A stretch of DNA of 64,000 bases from Allantophomopsis cytisporea (taxonomy: Eukaryota > Ascomycota > Leotiomycetes > Phacidiales > Phacidiaceae). Positions 42,729 through 55,025 of the stretch are shown here, piece by piece; positions within the stretch are counted from its first letter, which is position 1, and every line of letters starts with the position of its first letter. The DNA lies in assembly GCA_024752435.1 (NCBI GenBank), contig CP103027.1, forward strand, positions 806,001 to 870,000, given 5' to 3'. The translations under genes were made by a program, and so were the position numbers. The notes beneath the pieces were generated by a model. The model was not told where the DNA came from. It searched no databases and worked only from the letters and a program-made list of their open reading frames with translations.

Positions 42729-44486
42729 ATGTCTGAGATACATCCACAAACACATAGCTCAGACACCTCCACACTTGCGACAGAAGCCCCTCAAGAGCCC
42801 CCTTTCGATCTCGACCTCCCGTACCGCCAACTTACACAAAACGCAAACCTCAACGAATACGTGGTGGAAACTAAGTCTGGAGAAATCCCGGCAAATGGTT
42901 TGAATGGCCATGGCGACTACCGTTTAGTGACGTTCCTTGAACATGATCCCGCAAATCCCAAGAATTGGAGCAAGGCTTACAAGTGGTATTGTACCATGGT
43001 AGTGGCCTTCACTTGCTTCGTTGTAGCTATGAATTCAGCTGTCATTACCGCTGATATCCCTGGAGTCAAAGCAAGTTTCGATGTCAGTGAGGAGGTTGCT
43101 CTTGTGAGCGTTACTGTCTTCGTTATGGGTTTTGGTATTGGTATGTTACACTTAACCATCATAAATAGCATCTTATCTAACAATAGCATATAGGTCCGAT
43201 GGTGTTCGCTCCACTATCCGAAGTCTTCGGTCGCAAAATAATCTACGCTTCTACACTTTTGCTCGCTGTCATTTTCATTATTCCTTGTGCTGTGGCAAAA
43301 AACATCGAAACACTTCTTGTCTGTCGTGCTCTCGATGGAATTTTCTTCTCTGCACCAATGACCCTTGTTGGAGGTACACTTGCCGATCTCTGGAAGACTG
43401 AGGAACGTGGTGTGCCAATGGCAGCATTTTCAGCAGCTCCATTTCTGGGTCCAGCTATTGGTCCGTTAGTCGGCGGATTCCTTTCTGACCAGAAGGGATG
43501 GAGATGGTTGTACTGGATCCAGCTTATCCTGTCTGGTGCCGCATACTGTCTTATTACCTTTACTGTCCCCGAGACTTATGCACCAAAAATCTTGCTCGAT
43601 CGCGCTAAGAAAATGAGAAAGGAAAGTGGGGAGAAGATTCATGTTACGGAGCAAGAATTGGATTCTAGGCCTCTGGGCGAGAGAATGAAGATCATGCTTC
43701 TACGGCCATTCCAGCTTCTCTTCCAAGAGCTCATTGTTTTGCTCGTCGCAATTTATATGTCTATCCTTTACGGTTTACTTTACATGTTTTGTAAGTATTT
43801 TCACAAGTTTATAAGATCCTTTGTATGATAGCTGCTAACGGTTCCTAGTCATCGCATTCCCAATTGTTTATCAAGGAGGCAAGGGCTATTCAGCTTCCAA
43901 GACTGGATTGATGTTCATTCCGATTGCAGTTGGTGTCCTTGGTTCTGCTGCATGTGCACCTCTTGTCAACAAGAACTATCTTGCCCAATGTAAGAAATAC
44001 AATGGAAAGCCTCCAGCTGAAGTTCGCCTTATCCCAATGATGTTCTCTTGCTGGCTTATTCCTATCGGACTATTCATTTTCGCATGGTCTTCCTATCCAG
44101 AAGTCAGCTGGGCCGGTCCAGCTATGGGTGGCTTACCAGTTGGCTTTGGATTCATCTTCCTATACAACTCTGCCAACAACTACTTAGTCGATTCATACCA
44201 GCATCAGGCAGCCTCTGCTCTTGCTGCTAAGACCTTCTTGAGAAGTTTCTGGGGCGCCGCTACTGTCTTGTTCACTGAGCAGATGTATGCAAGACTGGGC
44301 GATCAATGGGCTTCCAGTTTGTTGGCATTTCTGGCACTTGCTTGTTGTGCCATTCCATTCATTTTCTATAAGTTTGGCGCTGCCATTCGTAAACGCTCTA
44401 AGTATGCTTTCGCAGACGATGAGGAGCAGAGTGGAGCACCATCAAATGTGTTGGAAAAACAAAAGAGTTACGCCTCTACTCCATAG
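42729..44486 (+). CDS. MFS transporter, DHA1 polyamine/drug type
   Basis: Plasma-membrane proton-coupled exporter of about 555 residues in three exons, with introns near 43140-43193 and 43791-43848. After a hydrophilic N-terminus (FLEHDPANPKNWSKAYKWY, the usual DHA1 signature) come twelve helices. Motifs include FAPLSEVFGRKIIYASTLLL between TM2 and TM3 (the G-x-x-x-D/E-R/G-x-G-R-K family element), RALDGIFFSAPMTLVGGTLA, APFLGPAIGPLVGGFLSD and GWRWLYWIQLILSG (motif C region). The central loop is a typical 80 residues (ILLDRAKKMRKESGEK). The second half includes GLPVGFGFIFLYNSANNYLV and DSYQHQAASALAAKTFLRS, typical of Flu1/Tpo-like carriers. The substrate is unknown. Complete. It is divergent from the small Zn2Cys6 factor, which suggests local regulation. 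Confidence 0.93.
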
Positions 44487-47400
44487 CCATGAAGAAAACG
44501 ACCACATAAATAGATGAGATGATGTCGAACCATAAAGTTAGTTGACTTCAGGAGAAGCGGATAGACAGGTAGATTGGATGATATCCTGGGATTTCAAGGG
44601 AGATGCTGATGTGCAATGCTCAAAGAACAGAAGAATTTCTAATACCTTCGATATGAGAAAGGTTGTATAATATCATAATATGAATATAGAACGAAAAATA
44701 TAATAATTACTATATTCTCCGATATTTTGCATATGTGAGTTTTGAAGTGGAATCTGCTCATCAAGCCTTTAGTTCTTTTCACTTCTTTGCTATCCACTGA
44801 AGACTCGGACTGATTTTTGGGTACAACTTTGTCAACACAACGCAAAGGAGGCTCAATCAGGAGTGACGGGAGGCGAACAACTTATGCAGAAAGATAACCC
44901 ATTGCCTTTGTAGCATCATTTCTGTTAACCTAGTGACTCGCTATTGCCCACCGCCCCAGGGTTTTAAGCAATGGCGTCTAAGTGTGGAATTGTCAATGCA
45001 GCTTTGAGAGGCTTGACTGAAAGAGATTCAGGGGTGAAGAGCCTTCTCTGCGGATCACGATTATTCCTACGGCCACGCCTAGACTGCAAAAACTCGTAGG
45101 GCCTTACCTGTTGTGACGACACAATGCCACTTTTGTTATTATAGACTGTGCATTGATTATTTTTTCGACCCCATGATCTGTGAAAGCCTCCTCAATACCG
45201 AATCCCTTGAAGGATGCCGAAGTCCTCATTAAGTAGAAGTTAGCACTTAGGGAAAATCTATTATTCTGAGTGCAGTATATGGAGCCTTTTACTCAGAAAT
45301 TTGGGCTACATGATCACTTTTGACAAATGTAAAGTTATGGATGCCGAGTGTTTGAACCGGGATAGTCACGTTATGTCAACTTTTGGATATTATAAAAGCT
45401 TATTGTGCTATCAGTTCTGATTGCGTACTGAAAGCACTAATTATCAAAGACCACAGTCATTATAGCGTGATTCACCGGAGACCAGAAGGCCGGTAGGGTT
45501 GGATTCAAGTGCAACACTAGACACACTGCGAATGAACCCTTTAGCAGACCATATTACACGTGTCATATAGATAATTGGCAATAGGTTCCATGAATTATTG
45601 CATACATTGTGTTTTAGATGTCACGAAACATTTATGACGCGATGTGGGGGCCTGCGAAAATTTCCTAAAGTGGCTTGCCTTGCCTCCCACTTTGGCCTTA
45701 CCCTGATGGGCGAGTTTTTGCTACAACTTCAAAAGAGCAGAGGATTTCTCTTTATTACTTTGTCTTGTAATCAGATACCAGCTGCATTCACTCTCCATTT
45801 CGAACTTCATTGATCATTACTAGAACATTACTTATCACTTGCTCACTGCTTTGCCTTTATGCCGAACAATCCTCGTTCTCCAAGCTCATTCGTTATATCA
45901 AAGGGTTATCTTCAATATTTTACCGTTTCAAGGACCGTATCAGACTTCGATACGGTCTTCCATACTGCTTGACCAATGAAAGAAGCGGTCTACGAAGCAT
46001 ATCGCGATGAAAACATCCGCCCAAATCACCAAAGCCATCGATGGTCGGCAAAGACATCATCCGTTACTTTAAAGGTAACCTTAATTCTAAAACAGGCTCA
46101 ATGCTGGACGAAAGGTAAGAGACAGGTTCTTGTCCGAGATGGCTACAGCTATTGCTGTTTATTGGGATTATCTCTGGAAGATCCTACAGGTAGACAAAAA
46201 GTGAGGCAACACACCTAAGATGATGCTTTAACGCATCATTATCTTCGGTAAACTGACTCTGGCTTTCGCCAGGATCCATCATCTTTGCAAAGTTTAGATA
46301 CGGCCAGTCTTCACCTGGTTATTCATCCGACGTAAGAACCCCAAAGCGTCGGATGAACAAGATACCAACACTTATCTCCGAAAGATACGTCAGGAACTGA
46401 GATGGTATGTCATTTTTCTGTTCCGAATCTGACTATTCCAAGGAGAACGAAAAGTATATATTGTGGACAGCTGAAAATAAGTTCAGTGATGTTCTCATTT
46501 CCTACTTGAAGAAGCAAATCTAATCGAGAGTAAGGAGCTGATCAAGTTAAAACTTTCGCCTCGGCTCTACTAATTACATCATGATAGGAAACATGTTCTA
46601 TTTAGTGAATAGAGGCTTTCGAATGCTTTCTCCGTTTTTGCGTGCTCTTGAGTTCGTAGGGATAATCACATGAGCTGCCGGAGGCACAAAAGTGTAATTG
46701 ATTCTGACCAAACGCCTGGCTTCGTATGACTACTTAAACTGTCAAGGTATGCTTAAGGTAGCCAAGAAATTACTTGTGGATGTGGGGAAACGAAAGAATC
46801 TCACCTCGGCTGTTTATTGATCAGGGATCTTGTATCAGCTTGTTGATGCCTTTATTGACGCTAAATATTAAGGTAAATAAGTAGTGTCGTAGAAATGGAA
46901 ATGTGGTCTCTTCGGTGTCCTGTTGACTTGCTAAATGGGAAGGCTACTTGGTTGTAATATCTTGATATTTATGAAATTTAGAAGTATTGCGACTTTACCG
47001 TGCATTTTAAAAAGGGTCGCCATAGTTCCAATAATCTAAACTCGAACACCTCCCCCCCCCCTTGTGACATAAAAAGACAAGGCTTACTGCCGAGCAAATA
47101 TAGGCTGAGTTGTCTGAATGACATTGTCGAGTAATGTCTGGAATGGACACCTCGGTAAGAAGTTGCGAGACGTGATATATTTCAGATATTCGGGTGTTGG
47201 ATCGAGAGAACTGACCAACGAGATCATGACAATAATTGTGGCTAAATGTGAATTATATGCTTTGATTTTAATAATGCAAAACAAATATAAGTTGTGATAT
47301 CTCTTTGAGGATGCCCCATCTGACAGGGGTGCTATTGCAGCCTTTTGCTGCCTTATAATCTCAAATTTATGTACGTACCTAAATACCTTACTGTAAGGTA

Positions 47401-47589
47401 GGTAGTCAGTCACACGTTAGGAAGGTGCATACAAGCATACCTCGCACGTGACGTATACCACTGGACGAGCGTCATCGCGATGACATTTTTCATCAACAAC
47501 TGTACATTCAATCGTCTAGTCTTGATAAATCTTAGATCTACCCTTCTATATATCTCTTTGTATTTGAGAAAGCAGACTTAGGTCTGAAC
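44487..47589. other. 3.1-kb gene-free stretch with several perfect hairpins
   Basis: No intact gene. Perfect inverted repeats: 45933-45941 with 45949-45957 (9 bp, 7-nt loop); 46220-46226 with 46233-46239; 46259-46263 with 46268-46272; 46322-46332 with 46347-46357 (11 bp, 14-nt loop). A frame at 45976-46218 includes the segment GKRQVLVRDGYSYCCLLGL, faintly like the start of a fungal HNH domain. A C10 tract lies near 47052. Origin unclear. Confidence 0.45.
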
Positions 47590-50006
47590 ATGCCTCAAAA
47601 CCATCTGGAAACCACAGACGATCAAATTAGCAACCTCATTCATGGCCATGGTAAAGTTCGATATGGAACTGCTTGCTATCCGTGTAAGCAGCGCAAGGTC
47701 AAATGTGACAATACCCTCCCGTGCAAAAACTGTCAGAAAAGGGACTACCCAAATCTTTGTTCTTACGTCCCCAAAGATGGGATCGACGAGCATAGCCGCT
47801 CTGCGAAGAGGCAGAGAACTGTAACCCCGGCGAGAAACGTCAATGGATCACGGGCAAGTTCTCAAGTCGTAGAGAATAGGAGAGCAGTCTCATGTGTAGA
47901 GAATACAAGAGCAAATTTCTCACGTGAGAGTGAAGAGTTATCAGGACGGGCATCGAGGTCAACTGGTAAGAAGGATTCTGAGACATCAATGATGAAGGAA
48001 GCATTACGCTGACAATGAATACAAAGGCGAAGATTCGATGACACCAAGGTACCTTGGGGAAAACTCAATTCCAGCGTTCTTTGGAAATCAAGCTTCTCCA
48101 GAAGGTAGGCTGGGGAGCGAAAAGCAAGGGGTTCTGGGAACAGAAATTCTTCCTATACTAGGACTTCAAAATCCCGCTGCTCCATATCCGTTTATGGCTG
48201 CAAATCATATCGAGGATTCTCGAAGAGAGGCGGTTGAGTCTTTGCCCCCGAATCGTGAGATTCTGCGGTATGCAAATACCAGATTGATATTACGCCTGAG
48301 CTAATTAGTAATCAGAACCTTTCACAATTACCGGCAGAATGTCCATCCCTTCTGGCACATATTATTGGATATTGATGCCTTTGAAACGGCACTTTGTGCG
48401 CATTTGGAAGACCTATCGTTGGCATCTAGTCCCAAAGACAGAGAACTCAGAGCTCGGAAAATACCACTGAAATATCTTGGAATGCTATTCGCTGTACTTG
48501 CATCTGGTGTACAATTTTCGGAACTTCCGAGAACGAAGCGGTTTCAACAGTCTCAATCTTTTGGTAAGCAGTCCATTGATATGAAGAGTTGTGCTAAATA
48601 TTCCAAGTGCAACAAAGTTTCGAGTGCTTGAAAATCACGAATTTCCTGCTGCAGCCTTCGTTGGAATCAATACAAAATCTACTAGTTCTTGGTCATGTTT
48701 TACAAAATGATATGAAAGCTGAGGCTGCTTGGGCACTTCTTGGAATGACATCGAGGTTGGCTCAAAGTCTTGGTTTACATAAGCACTCAAGGCTGGAAAC
48801 CTCTACTACAAGCCAAAGGCTATGGTTTGTACTCTTTGAGACTTTGACGAGCCAAGCTGATTTGTGTTAGGTGGGCAGTTGCGTGGCAAGATGGATTGCT
48901 CTCGCTGTCATTTGATCGAAGTCCTGCTACTACAGTGAAAGATTTGAAACTACCATTGAGCCCAACAGCGCAAACTCAAGGTTATTCATACACAGAAGCT
49001 ACCTACTGTATATGTCAAACAATATTAAAGGCTGTCGGATCTGGAAGCGCTTCTCGAACCGATTTCAACGAAATACTAAATGACGTAACAGCAGTCGAGG
49101 ACGTTTTCAAATCAGTATTACCTCGTCTTCGGTCAAAGGACGACTGCAGAACTGTACAAGATCGTCTTGAATACTTTCTGTTGAGGCTACACTCCTCATT
49201 TGTTATCTCTACACTCTGTCGTCCAGCCCTCAGCCGACAACAAGTTCCTCCACACGTTGAAGACCAACGGTCCACACTCGCAGAGAAATGCAAGAAATGC
49301 CTTACAGACGTATTACGCTCTTACCTTCAAATGAATTCATTAGGACTCACGCCCACACGTTCCTGGACTATTACACATAACGGACTAAGTTCTGCTCTCC
49401 TTCTCGGTATTCTAGGCGAGACAAAGACCAATCCGGAAGTGCGAGACCTACAAGGACGATTGATCAATGTGCTTTCCAGCATCGCAGATGATGACGGGGA
49501 GGATGATGACCCTAGATTTGACCTTCCAGATCCTATACTTACGAGCAGTCATTCGCGAGCACTCACCGCTCTGAAGAATATTTACGATCATGGTTGGGTC
49601 ATCGATCCCCATATTGTGAGCAGACCAACAGAGGCAACAGCTGATGATGTTTCCAAGGAACAGAAGGCTATTGGAGATATTGCGATTCAGAATGGGAAAG
49701 AGAGCCAGACTAATGAAATGTAAGTGCTCATTGCTGGGGCGTTAGCCAAATTCTGACTTTGTAGTGCGAGAAATGTCTTTCCCATGGAAGAAAATGCTCA
49801 TCCGCAATCTATGAATCAACTCATGGATATGTCACCCATGGATCTCTATGACACTATCTTTTGGGGTACTCTCCCTTCCTCAACGTGTACCTTACAAACT
49901 AACACGCTCCTCAGATCAAACGCTAAACTTCAACGACCCGTCCATGAATTTTACAGACCAACAGAACCTGCAACAGAACATGCCACAGAATTTCTGGAAC
50001 CTCTGA
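47590..50006 (+). CDS. Zn(II)2Cys6 transcription factor with fungal_trans domain
   Basis: Roughly 700 residues in seven exons, all joinable in frame. The zinc cluster is GTACYPCKQRKVKC then LPCKNCQKRDYPNLCSYVPK (CX2CX6CX5CX2CX8C). Junctions used: STG|GEDSM, EILR|TFHNY, SF|VQQSFECL, RLW|WAVAWQDG, NE|IARNVF and FW|DQTLNF. The last gives a Q/N-rich C-terminus ending MPQNFWNL. The regulatory domain includes WHILLDIDAFETALCAHLED, LGMLFAVLASGVQFSELP, AAWALLGMTSRLAQSLGLHK and WAVAWQDGLLSLSFDR, the classical fungal_trans core. Later helices include RLEYFLLRLHSSFVISTLCR. The member group with LCSYVPK after the cluster is widespread and mostly uncharacterised. The stop lies only 84 bp from the stop of the convergent gene, so the 3' UTRs probably overlap. 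Confidence 0.92.
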
Positions 50007-50090
50007 TATTAGGTGCTTCAAAACGAAATCATAATACTCCCAATTCTCTGTGAGAATCTCATAAATCACACGTGCTCATCGTAATGATCG

Positions 50091-52350
50091 TCAACCCTTT
50101 CCCCATTCCGTAAGAAAGTTGGTACGATCTTTCGGGCTTGCGAATTTAATGTCGATCCACTTTCGCTTCTTCTCATCCGACTCTGCATCGCTAGAGCTTG
50201 TGACACTCAGTCTGGAATCTCGAGGAGTTTGTTTTTGGAAGGGCAACCGAACTCTCTCCTTCTTTATCATAGGTTCTGCAAATGCCGATTCTACGAGATA
50301 TGTTAGCCTGAAAAAGAATAAGCGCTGAGAGGACTTACTTGTTTCGACAACCCAGACAGGGGAGGGAACACCTCGTACTGTGCGTCTACTTGCAAAGAAA
50401 ACTATCTTCAATTCACCAAGGGTACCGGTCAGATCCCTCTCTCTCCAGAGGCGTAGAGTTTGACTGAGACATTCATCGGGATCGCAATCAGATGTTATGC
50501 TTGTTATATTCCACGACCCAAGCAGAAGATGCTGCCCATAAACAAGCTCCTGGAATTTCTTGTGATCCCAATCACTGGAAAAGGTGTACTTGGGCTGCAT
50601 TCCTTGGAAAGAGTTCCATCCCGAAAGTCTTATCTTTTGAGGTTCTTTGAACGAAACACTGAGTTTCTCGCGCGGCATGGCGCCTGTGTGCGCTGTATAT
50701 GGTATTGTGGGTCTTTCCCAAAGAGACACGACTTCAATAGTCAGTCATCGGTCTTGCTCTGCAAAGAGTAACTTACAGTCATGATAAACATGGGTCTCGT
50801 TGATGCTCGTTCGCAGAGATAATCCACCACTCTCACGATAACGACATGAGACTTCGCAAAGCCAATTTTCATCCCAATCGACCAAATCCCTGATATATCA
50901 GCATTATCTTTGGCTAGATGGGGGCAGACATACCGAATAGCCACTCGCACACCACTGAATTTGCTCTCCCATTCCAGCATGGCCCCAGGAAGACTTAATT
51001 CTGGCATAGGAGGGAGCTCTAGCGAATGTTTTCGGACATCCATCGGCCGAGGGAGCTTCAGCGTTGTCATGTCTATTGACCCATTTCTGGGTGTATTTGT
51101 ATCCACTGAACCTACCTGTTTAGGCGTGCTTGCATCGATCGACCCCGTGTGTCGCGGTGTAGTAATGCCAGTCTCATTCGTGAACAAACTCCTATAGGAC
51201 CCAGCGAATGATCCAGGAGAGCCAAAGTCGGTTTCTGAGACAGTATCAAAGGATTGTCTGCTGTGGACCCTTTCCAGATGATATGTATTTCCCGACACAG
51301 AAGGTTCTCCAACTTCATATGATGGCTGAGGATATTTCCAAAAAAATATATTTGGGCTGAGACCTAAGATGTCTTTTGGCGCAGTGGGAACGGATTCGCG
51401 ACGTAACGAGGGCGAGCTGGGAAAGGAATAACTTTCTAATCTTTCCGGAAGAGGCTTTCTTTGAAGGGCGAGGTTCATTATGCGTTTACGGTTGTTCTCG
51501 GCACGCTCAATCATTCTTTCCGCCTTCGCATGCATTTCTTCCAATTCTTTAGGCGTCAGGCTGCTCAAATTGAGAGTGGAATGATTCTCCTCGGAAGTTA
51601 CAGAGTTAGTAGGATGTGCAAGCGGATGCTCATCTACTCTAAGCATTCGAACGAATTCTGAGAGGTCTGCGATACTTTCATCGAGTTCCGAAAGCCCAAG
51701 CCCAAGCCTTGGGGAAATTGCGCCGCCTGTGGACGAAACACCATGAACATCTTGATCCATTTCCTCAAGAATGAAAGGCATTGATGACTGTCGTGATAAT
51801 CTCAGTCTCTGGAGGATCTCTTCATTCTGTCGTTGAGTCTCATCTATTTTACGATGAGTTTCTTGAAACTGTAATCGAGTTTCGCTATGTGCTTTCCTAG
51901 TCGCCATATCAGATGTGGTTCTCAAAACAAGCTCAATACTTACAGTTTGAGATGGTCAATATATAAACCGATATACTGCACATGGCCAGTAATCTCTCTA
52001 TGCAGCCGTGCTATGTTTGAGTCCTCCGTCTTCCACTTGATCGTCTTGACATGATATGATGCCCCTTTCTTCTCCTTCAGCACATCGTAACCGGCTAGAA
52101 ATTGGGAGCATTCAACCAAGGTACCATTGACATCCTCAAAATAAGGGAACCTCGCTTGTCCGAAGTCCTCTAATGTCTTCTTCAACAATTCCAAGACTTC
52201 TCTGAACCTATTGATTTCTTGAGCCAGTAGCTGATATTGCTTCGAACTGTTTGTATGGACATCATTGTACGCAGCATAGATCTTTATGCTGAAGGAAATC
52301 AGTTTGGCGACATCGCCAACGCTCCAGCCGAGGCCTGGAGGGAGTACCAT
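50091..52350 (-). CDS. Fungal N-terminal-domain protein of unknown function
   Basis: About 700 residues. The start MVLPPGLGWSVGDVAKLISF, continuing SIKIYAAYNDVHTNSSKQYQ and LLAQEINRFREVLELLKKTL, matches the helical N-terminal domain common in fungal STAND/ankyrin and signalling-like proteins, here without an NTPase. A coiled coil (ETHRKIDETQRQNEEILQRL) and a serine-rich middle with a TPRHTGSIDASTPKQVGSVD-like repeat follow. The C-terminal part is folded in appearance (WNSFQGMQPKYTFSSDWDH, WIDIKFASPKDRTNFLTEW). Introns are clear near 51893-51937 and 50290-50337. The junction at about 50640-50757 is not resolved: the GTAAGT donor is in phase 0, while nearby good acceptors require phase 1. Function is not known. 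Confidence 0.75.
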
Positions 52351-52681
52351 CGATGGAGGCGTTATCTTGCCCTCGTTATCAGAAGTCTAATCTAGCATCA
52401 TGTGATCGAATCGAGATGAGAATCAGTCGATAAATGAGATGAGGTTAGTGCACTGATAACGGCAAATCGTGGTCAAAGATGAGTGATAGATAAATGACAG
52501 ATAATGGATAACTAAGAGGTTGTAGATGAATGAGGCTGAAGATTGTAGCGATATTCGGTGGCGATGCAAGCATCCGGTTTTGTTGCCTACTGTCGCCGCT
52601 GCACGTCACGTTGACCATGGACCAATCACTTGGCAACGATATAATGAGAATACGCCACTTGCGGTAAGCTATATTCTGCCT

Positions 52682-52701
52682 TGCTGCTGCTGCTGCTGCT
52701 G
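52682..52701. repeat. (CTG)n microsatellite
   Basis: About six CTG units in noncoding DNA. Confidence 0.9.
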
Positions 52702-54342
52702 TTAAAATGATGAATTCAGAGATGGAACAATGAAGAAGGATGGGCTAAGGTAGTGAGAAGGTTTGTGGTTTGAGAGGGGTCGGGACGTCGTCCTTGCTGG
52801 GCGTGCTGCAGCAACAATAGATAGACGACCCAACCAACAATACCCAGAACCAAAACGTATGCTCGGCCCAGTCCTGTCCAACACACCCACCTATATTCTT
52901 CGGGGTCTCTGCAACTAATAAGACTGATAGGCAGCCATTCGCCCTGCATATATATACATATATGTACATATAAATATATGCACATATACATCCTGATATA
53001 CTTTATGAAGAGTATCTACATATACCTAGCTACCTTAACCTCCCCGTATGAACAACCGTCTACGTATTGCTGCAAAGCTTTTCAAGCCTCTCTCAAGTAT
53101 CTTACTCGAAGCTTACATACTATAGTAGGTAGTATTAGTAGGTATTGTAAGGTATCTAGTGTATACTCTATAGATTTATTCCTACAAATACATCAGCTGT
53201 ACAAAACTATATAAATTTATCGGCTCCCCTTCTCTCTCATCTCTTCATATATATTCAATATATGATTCCTTTAAAATGCTTGGCTCTATAATCTGCTGTA
53301 TTTACGTTACCTGAATATGACTACTTATCCAACAAGAGCTGTTATATTATAAAGTCATATTTCCAACGGATAGCAACAAGTGTAAAAAATGTCTTATAAA
53401 CAAGAACAGGCTGAAAAGCAGCAAGTAGGGATAACATCCTTTAGCTACAACAGCAGGGTTAGGAAGGGCGCGTAATATTTCAAGGGACCTATCTACAACG
53501 TTCCTTATCGGACTTCAACACCAAAGCGGTCACTCTAAGTGTTTGCTCGTAAAGACTAGTAACCAAACACCGGTTCGTTGCTCACTAGAATGATCGTATC
53601 GCTCTTTTGATCTATTATTAAAGTATTCTCCATCCAACGGAGTTCTGTCGGATTTGTGTATCACTGTAACATTGATACGTAGGAATACTACTATCTTAAA
53701 ATGGAGCGTCGTCCGTGTGCTGTGCTACTGATTGAGATACGGAACCGTAAGGATTTGGATGGGTACTGCATGAATGGATGGATGTGCAAGTAGAATTATG
53801 CTAACAAATAAAATATGAATAAGGTACGGAGTACAAGACGGTTGACGCTTTTCTCCGATACCTGGGTTGGATCGGCCAAGTGCTATTAGAGCCCGCAAGC
53901 CACTTTGGCAGCCGGTGGGCTGATCAAGTAGTGTGTATGGTCAAGAGGTCTAGCTCAGCGATAGATAAAACTTACTGGTCAGTCCTTGACCATACCTATT
54001 TTATTCACCCCGTACAGCTGAAATCGACGCGTGCACAGCTTTTAAGACCCTTTTGAGACTGGGGCGAAGTAATGACCAAAAGTGTATGGAGTAGAGTATC
54101 TGCAGATATGAACAAGCAAGCACGAAGTCCGGAAGCATAAGTATGTAAGTGATCGAATATCATGAATGACTTGCATGACAAGAGAGAAGTATGAAAGTCT
54201 GGTAGACGATCGTAAGTTGTTTACCGATAAATCACGATCTTCGTCCAAGGAGCAGTCAATCCGTGCTATTAGTGCGCAAAAAAGGTTCAAGATGATGTGG
54301 ATTTGGTAATGAGCGACAAAATATTGATGGCACCAGGGACAG

Positions 54343-54810
54343 TTACCCCGTTAGCCTACTCCAGACACCGGAAATACTGTAACTCAACGGCTTCAACGTC
54401 TCTTCATCTTTGAATGTTTCCAATGATTCTAGATTGTAGATTCGCAATTCCAGGCCGGTGGTTGAGATCACCGCGGCGCGTGTATGTGTGGGTGTACGTG
54501 TGGGTGTATGTCTGTGTGTATTACCACACGATTCTCTGGGACTGGGACTGGGACTGAGTCGCCTTTTTTTCTTCTGAGGCTGGACGGGCTGGGCAGACTG
54601 GGCAGATTGGACAAGATCAGCGGGCAGAGTCGGATATTTCATCAAACATGGTAAACGAAACATTAAATCATCGACCATACTTTGCTGGGATGACCACAAT
54701 GTTGCTGAATATGGCAGTAAGGGCAGGTCTTTCTGCGTATGAATACCGTATGAGATCTCTGCACCATGATGGATATGGTATTTGGACGGAGTAGTGGTGG
54801 CATGAAGAGT
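54343..54810 (-). CDS. Doubtful hypothetical protein segment
   Basis: An open minus-strand frame of about 155 codons. It reads DTLHATTTPSKYHIHHGAEI, continues through ISYGIHTQKDLPLLPYSATL and LMFRLPCLMKYPTLPADLVQ, then a basic PQKKKRRLSPSPSPR resembling a nuclear signal, and ends IYNLESLETFKDE to SRLTG. No ATG lies at the left of this frame: the first in-frame ATG is internal, and a stop lies just upstream at about 54825. A missing first exon would be needed. Composition is protein-like, but a repeat-derived middle (THRHTPTRTPTHTR) argues for caution. Confidence 0.25.
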   Translation of the reverse strand, partial: TLHATTTPSKYHIHHGAEISYGIHTQKDLPLLPYSATLWSSQQSMVDDLMFRLPCLMKYPTLPADLVQSAQSAQPVQPQKKKRRLSPSPSPRESCGNTHRHTPTRTPTHTRAAVISTTGLELRIYNLESLETFKDEETLKPLSYSISGVWSRLTG

Positions 54811-54860
54811 ATCCTTTGGGACTTAGTGGAGTTGGAGTGGTGGTAAGTGGTGATCGCGAC

Positions 54861-54882
54861 GGTGGTGGTGGTGGTGGTGGTG
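54861..54882. repeat. (GGT)n microsatellite
   Basis: Seven uninterrupted GGT units. Confidence 0.92.
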
Positions 54883-54962
54883 TCGTAGATGGCGGTGGTG
54901 GATTGTGTTTGTCGATGTGGATGTGGACGTGGATGATGTGGTTGGGTTAGATGGTGAAAGAT

Positions 54963-55025
54963 GAGTGGTGAGTGGTGAGTGGTGAGTGGTGAGTGTGAAT
55001 GTGAGTGTGAGTGGTGAGTGGTGGT
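54963..55025. repeat. (GAGTGGT)n-like minisatellite
   Basis: Tandem 7-bp GAGTGGT units, interrupted by GAGTGTGAATGT, then resuming. Confidence 0.9.

Noticed and set aside
44487..47589. A RIP-mutated transposon
   Set aside because: No terminal repeats, no reverse transcriptase or transposase motif and no extreme A+T content were seen.
54963..55025. CRISPR-like tandem units
   Set aside because: Units are 7 bp, head to tail and without spacers; this is a eukaryotic minisatellite.
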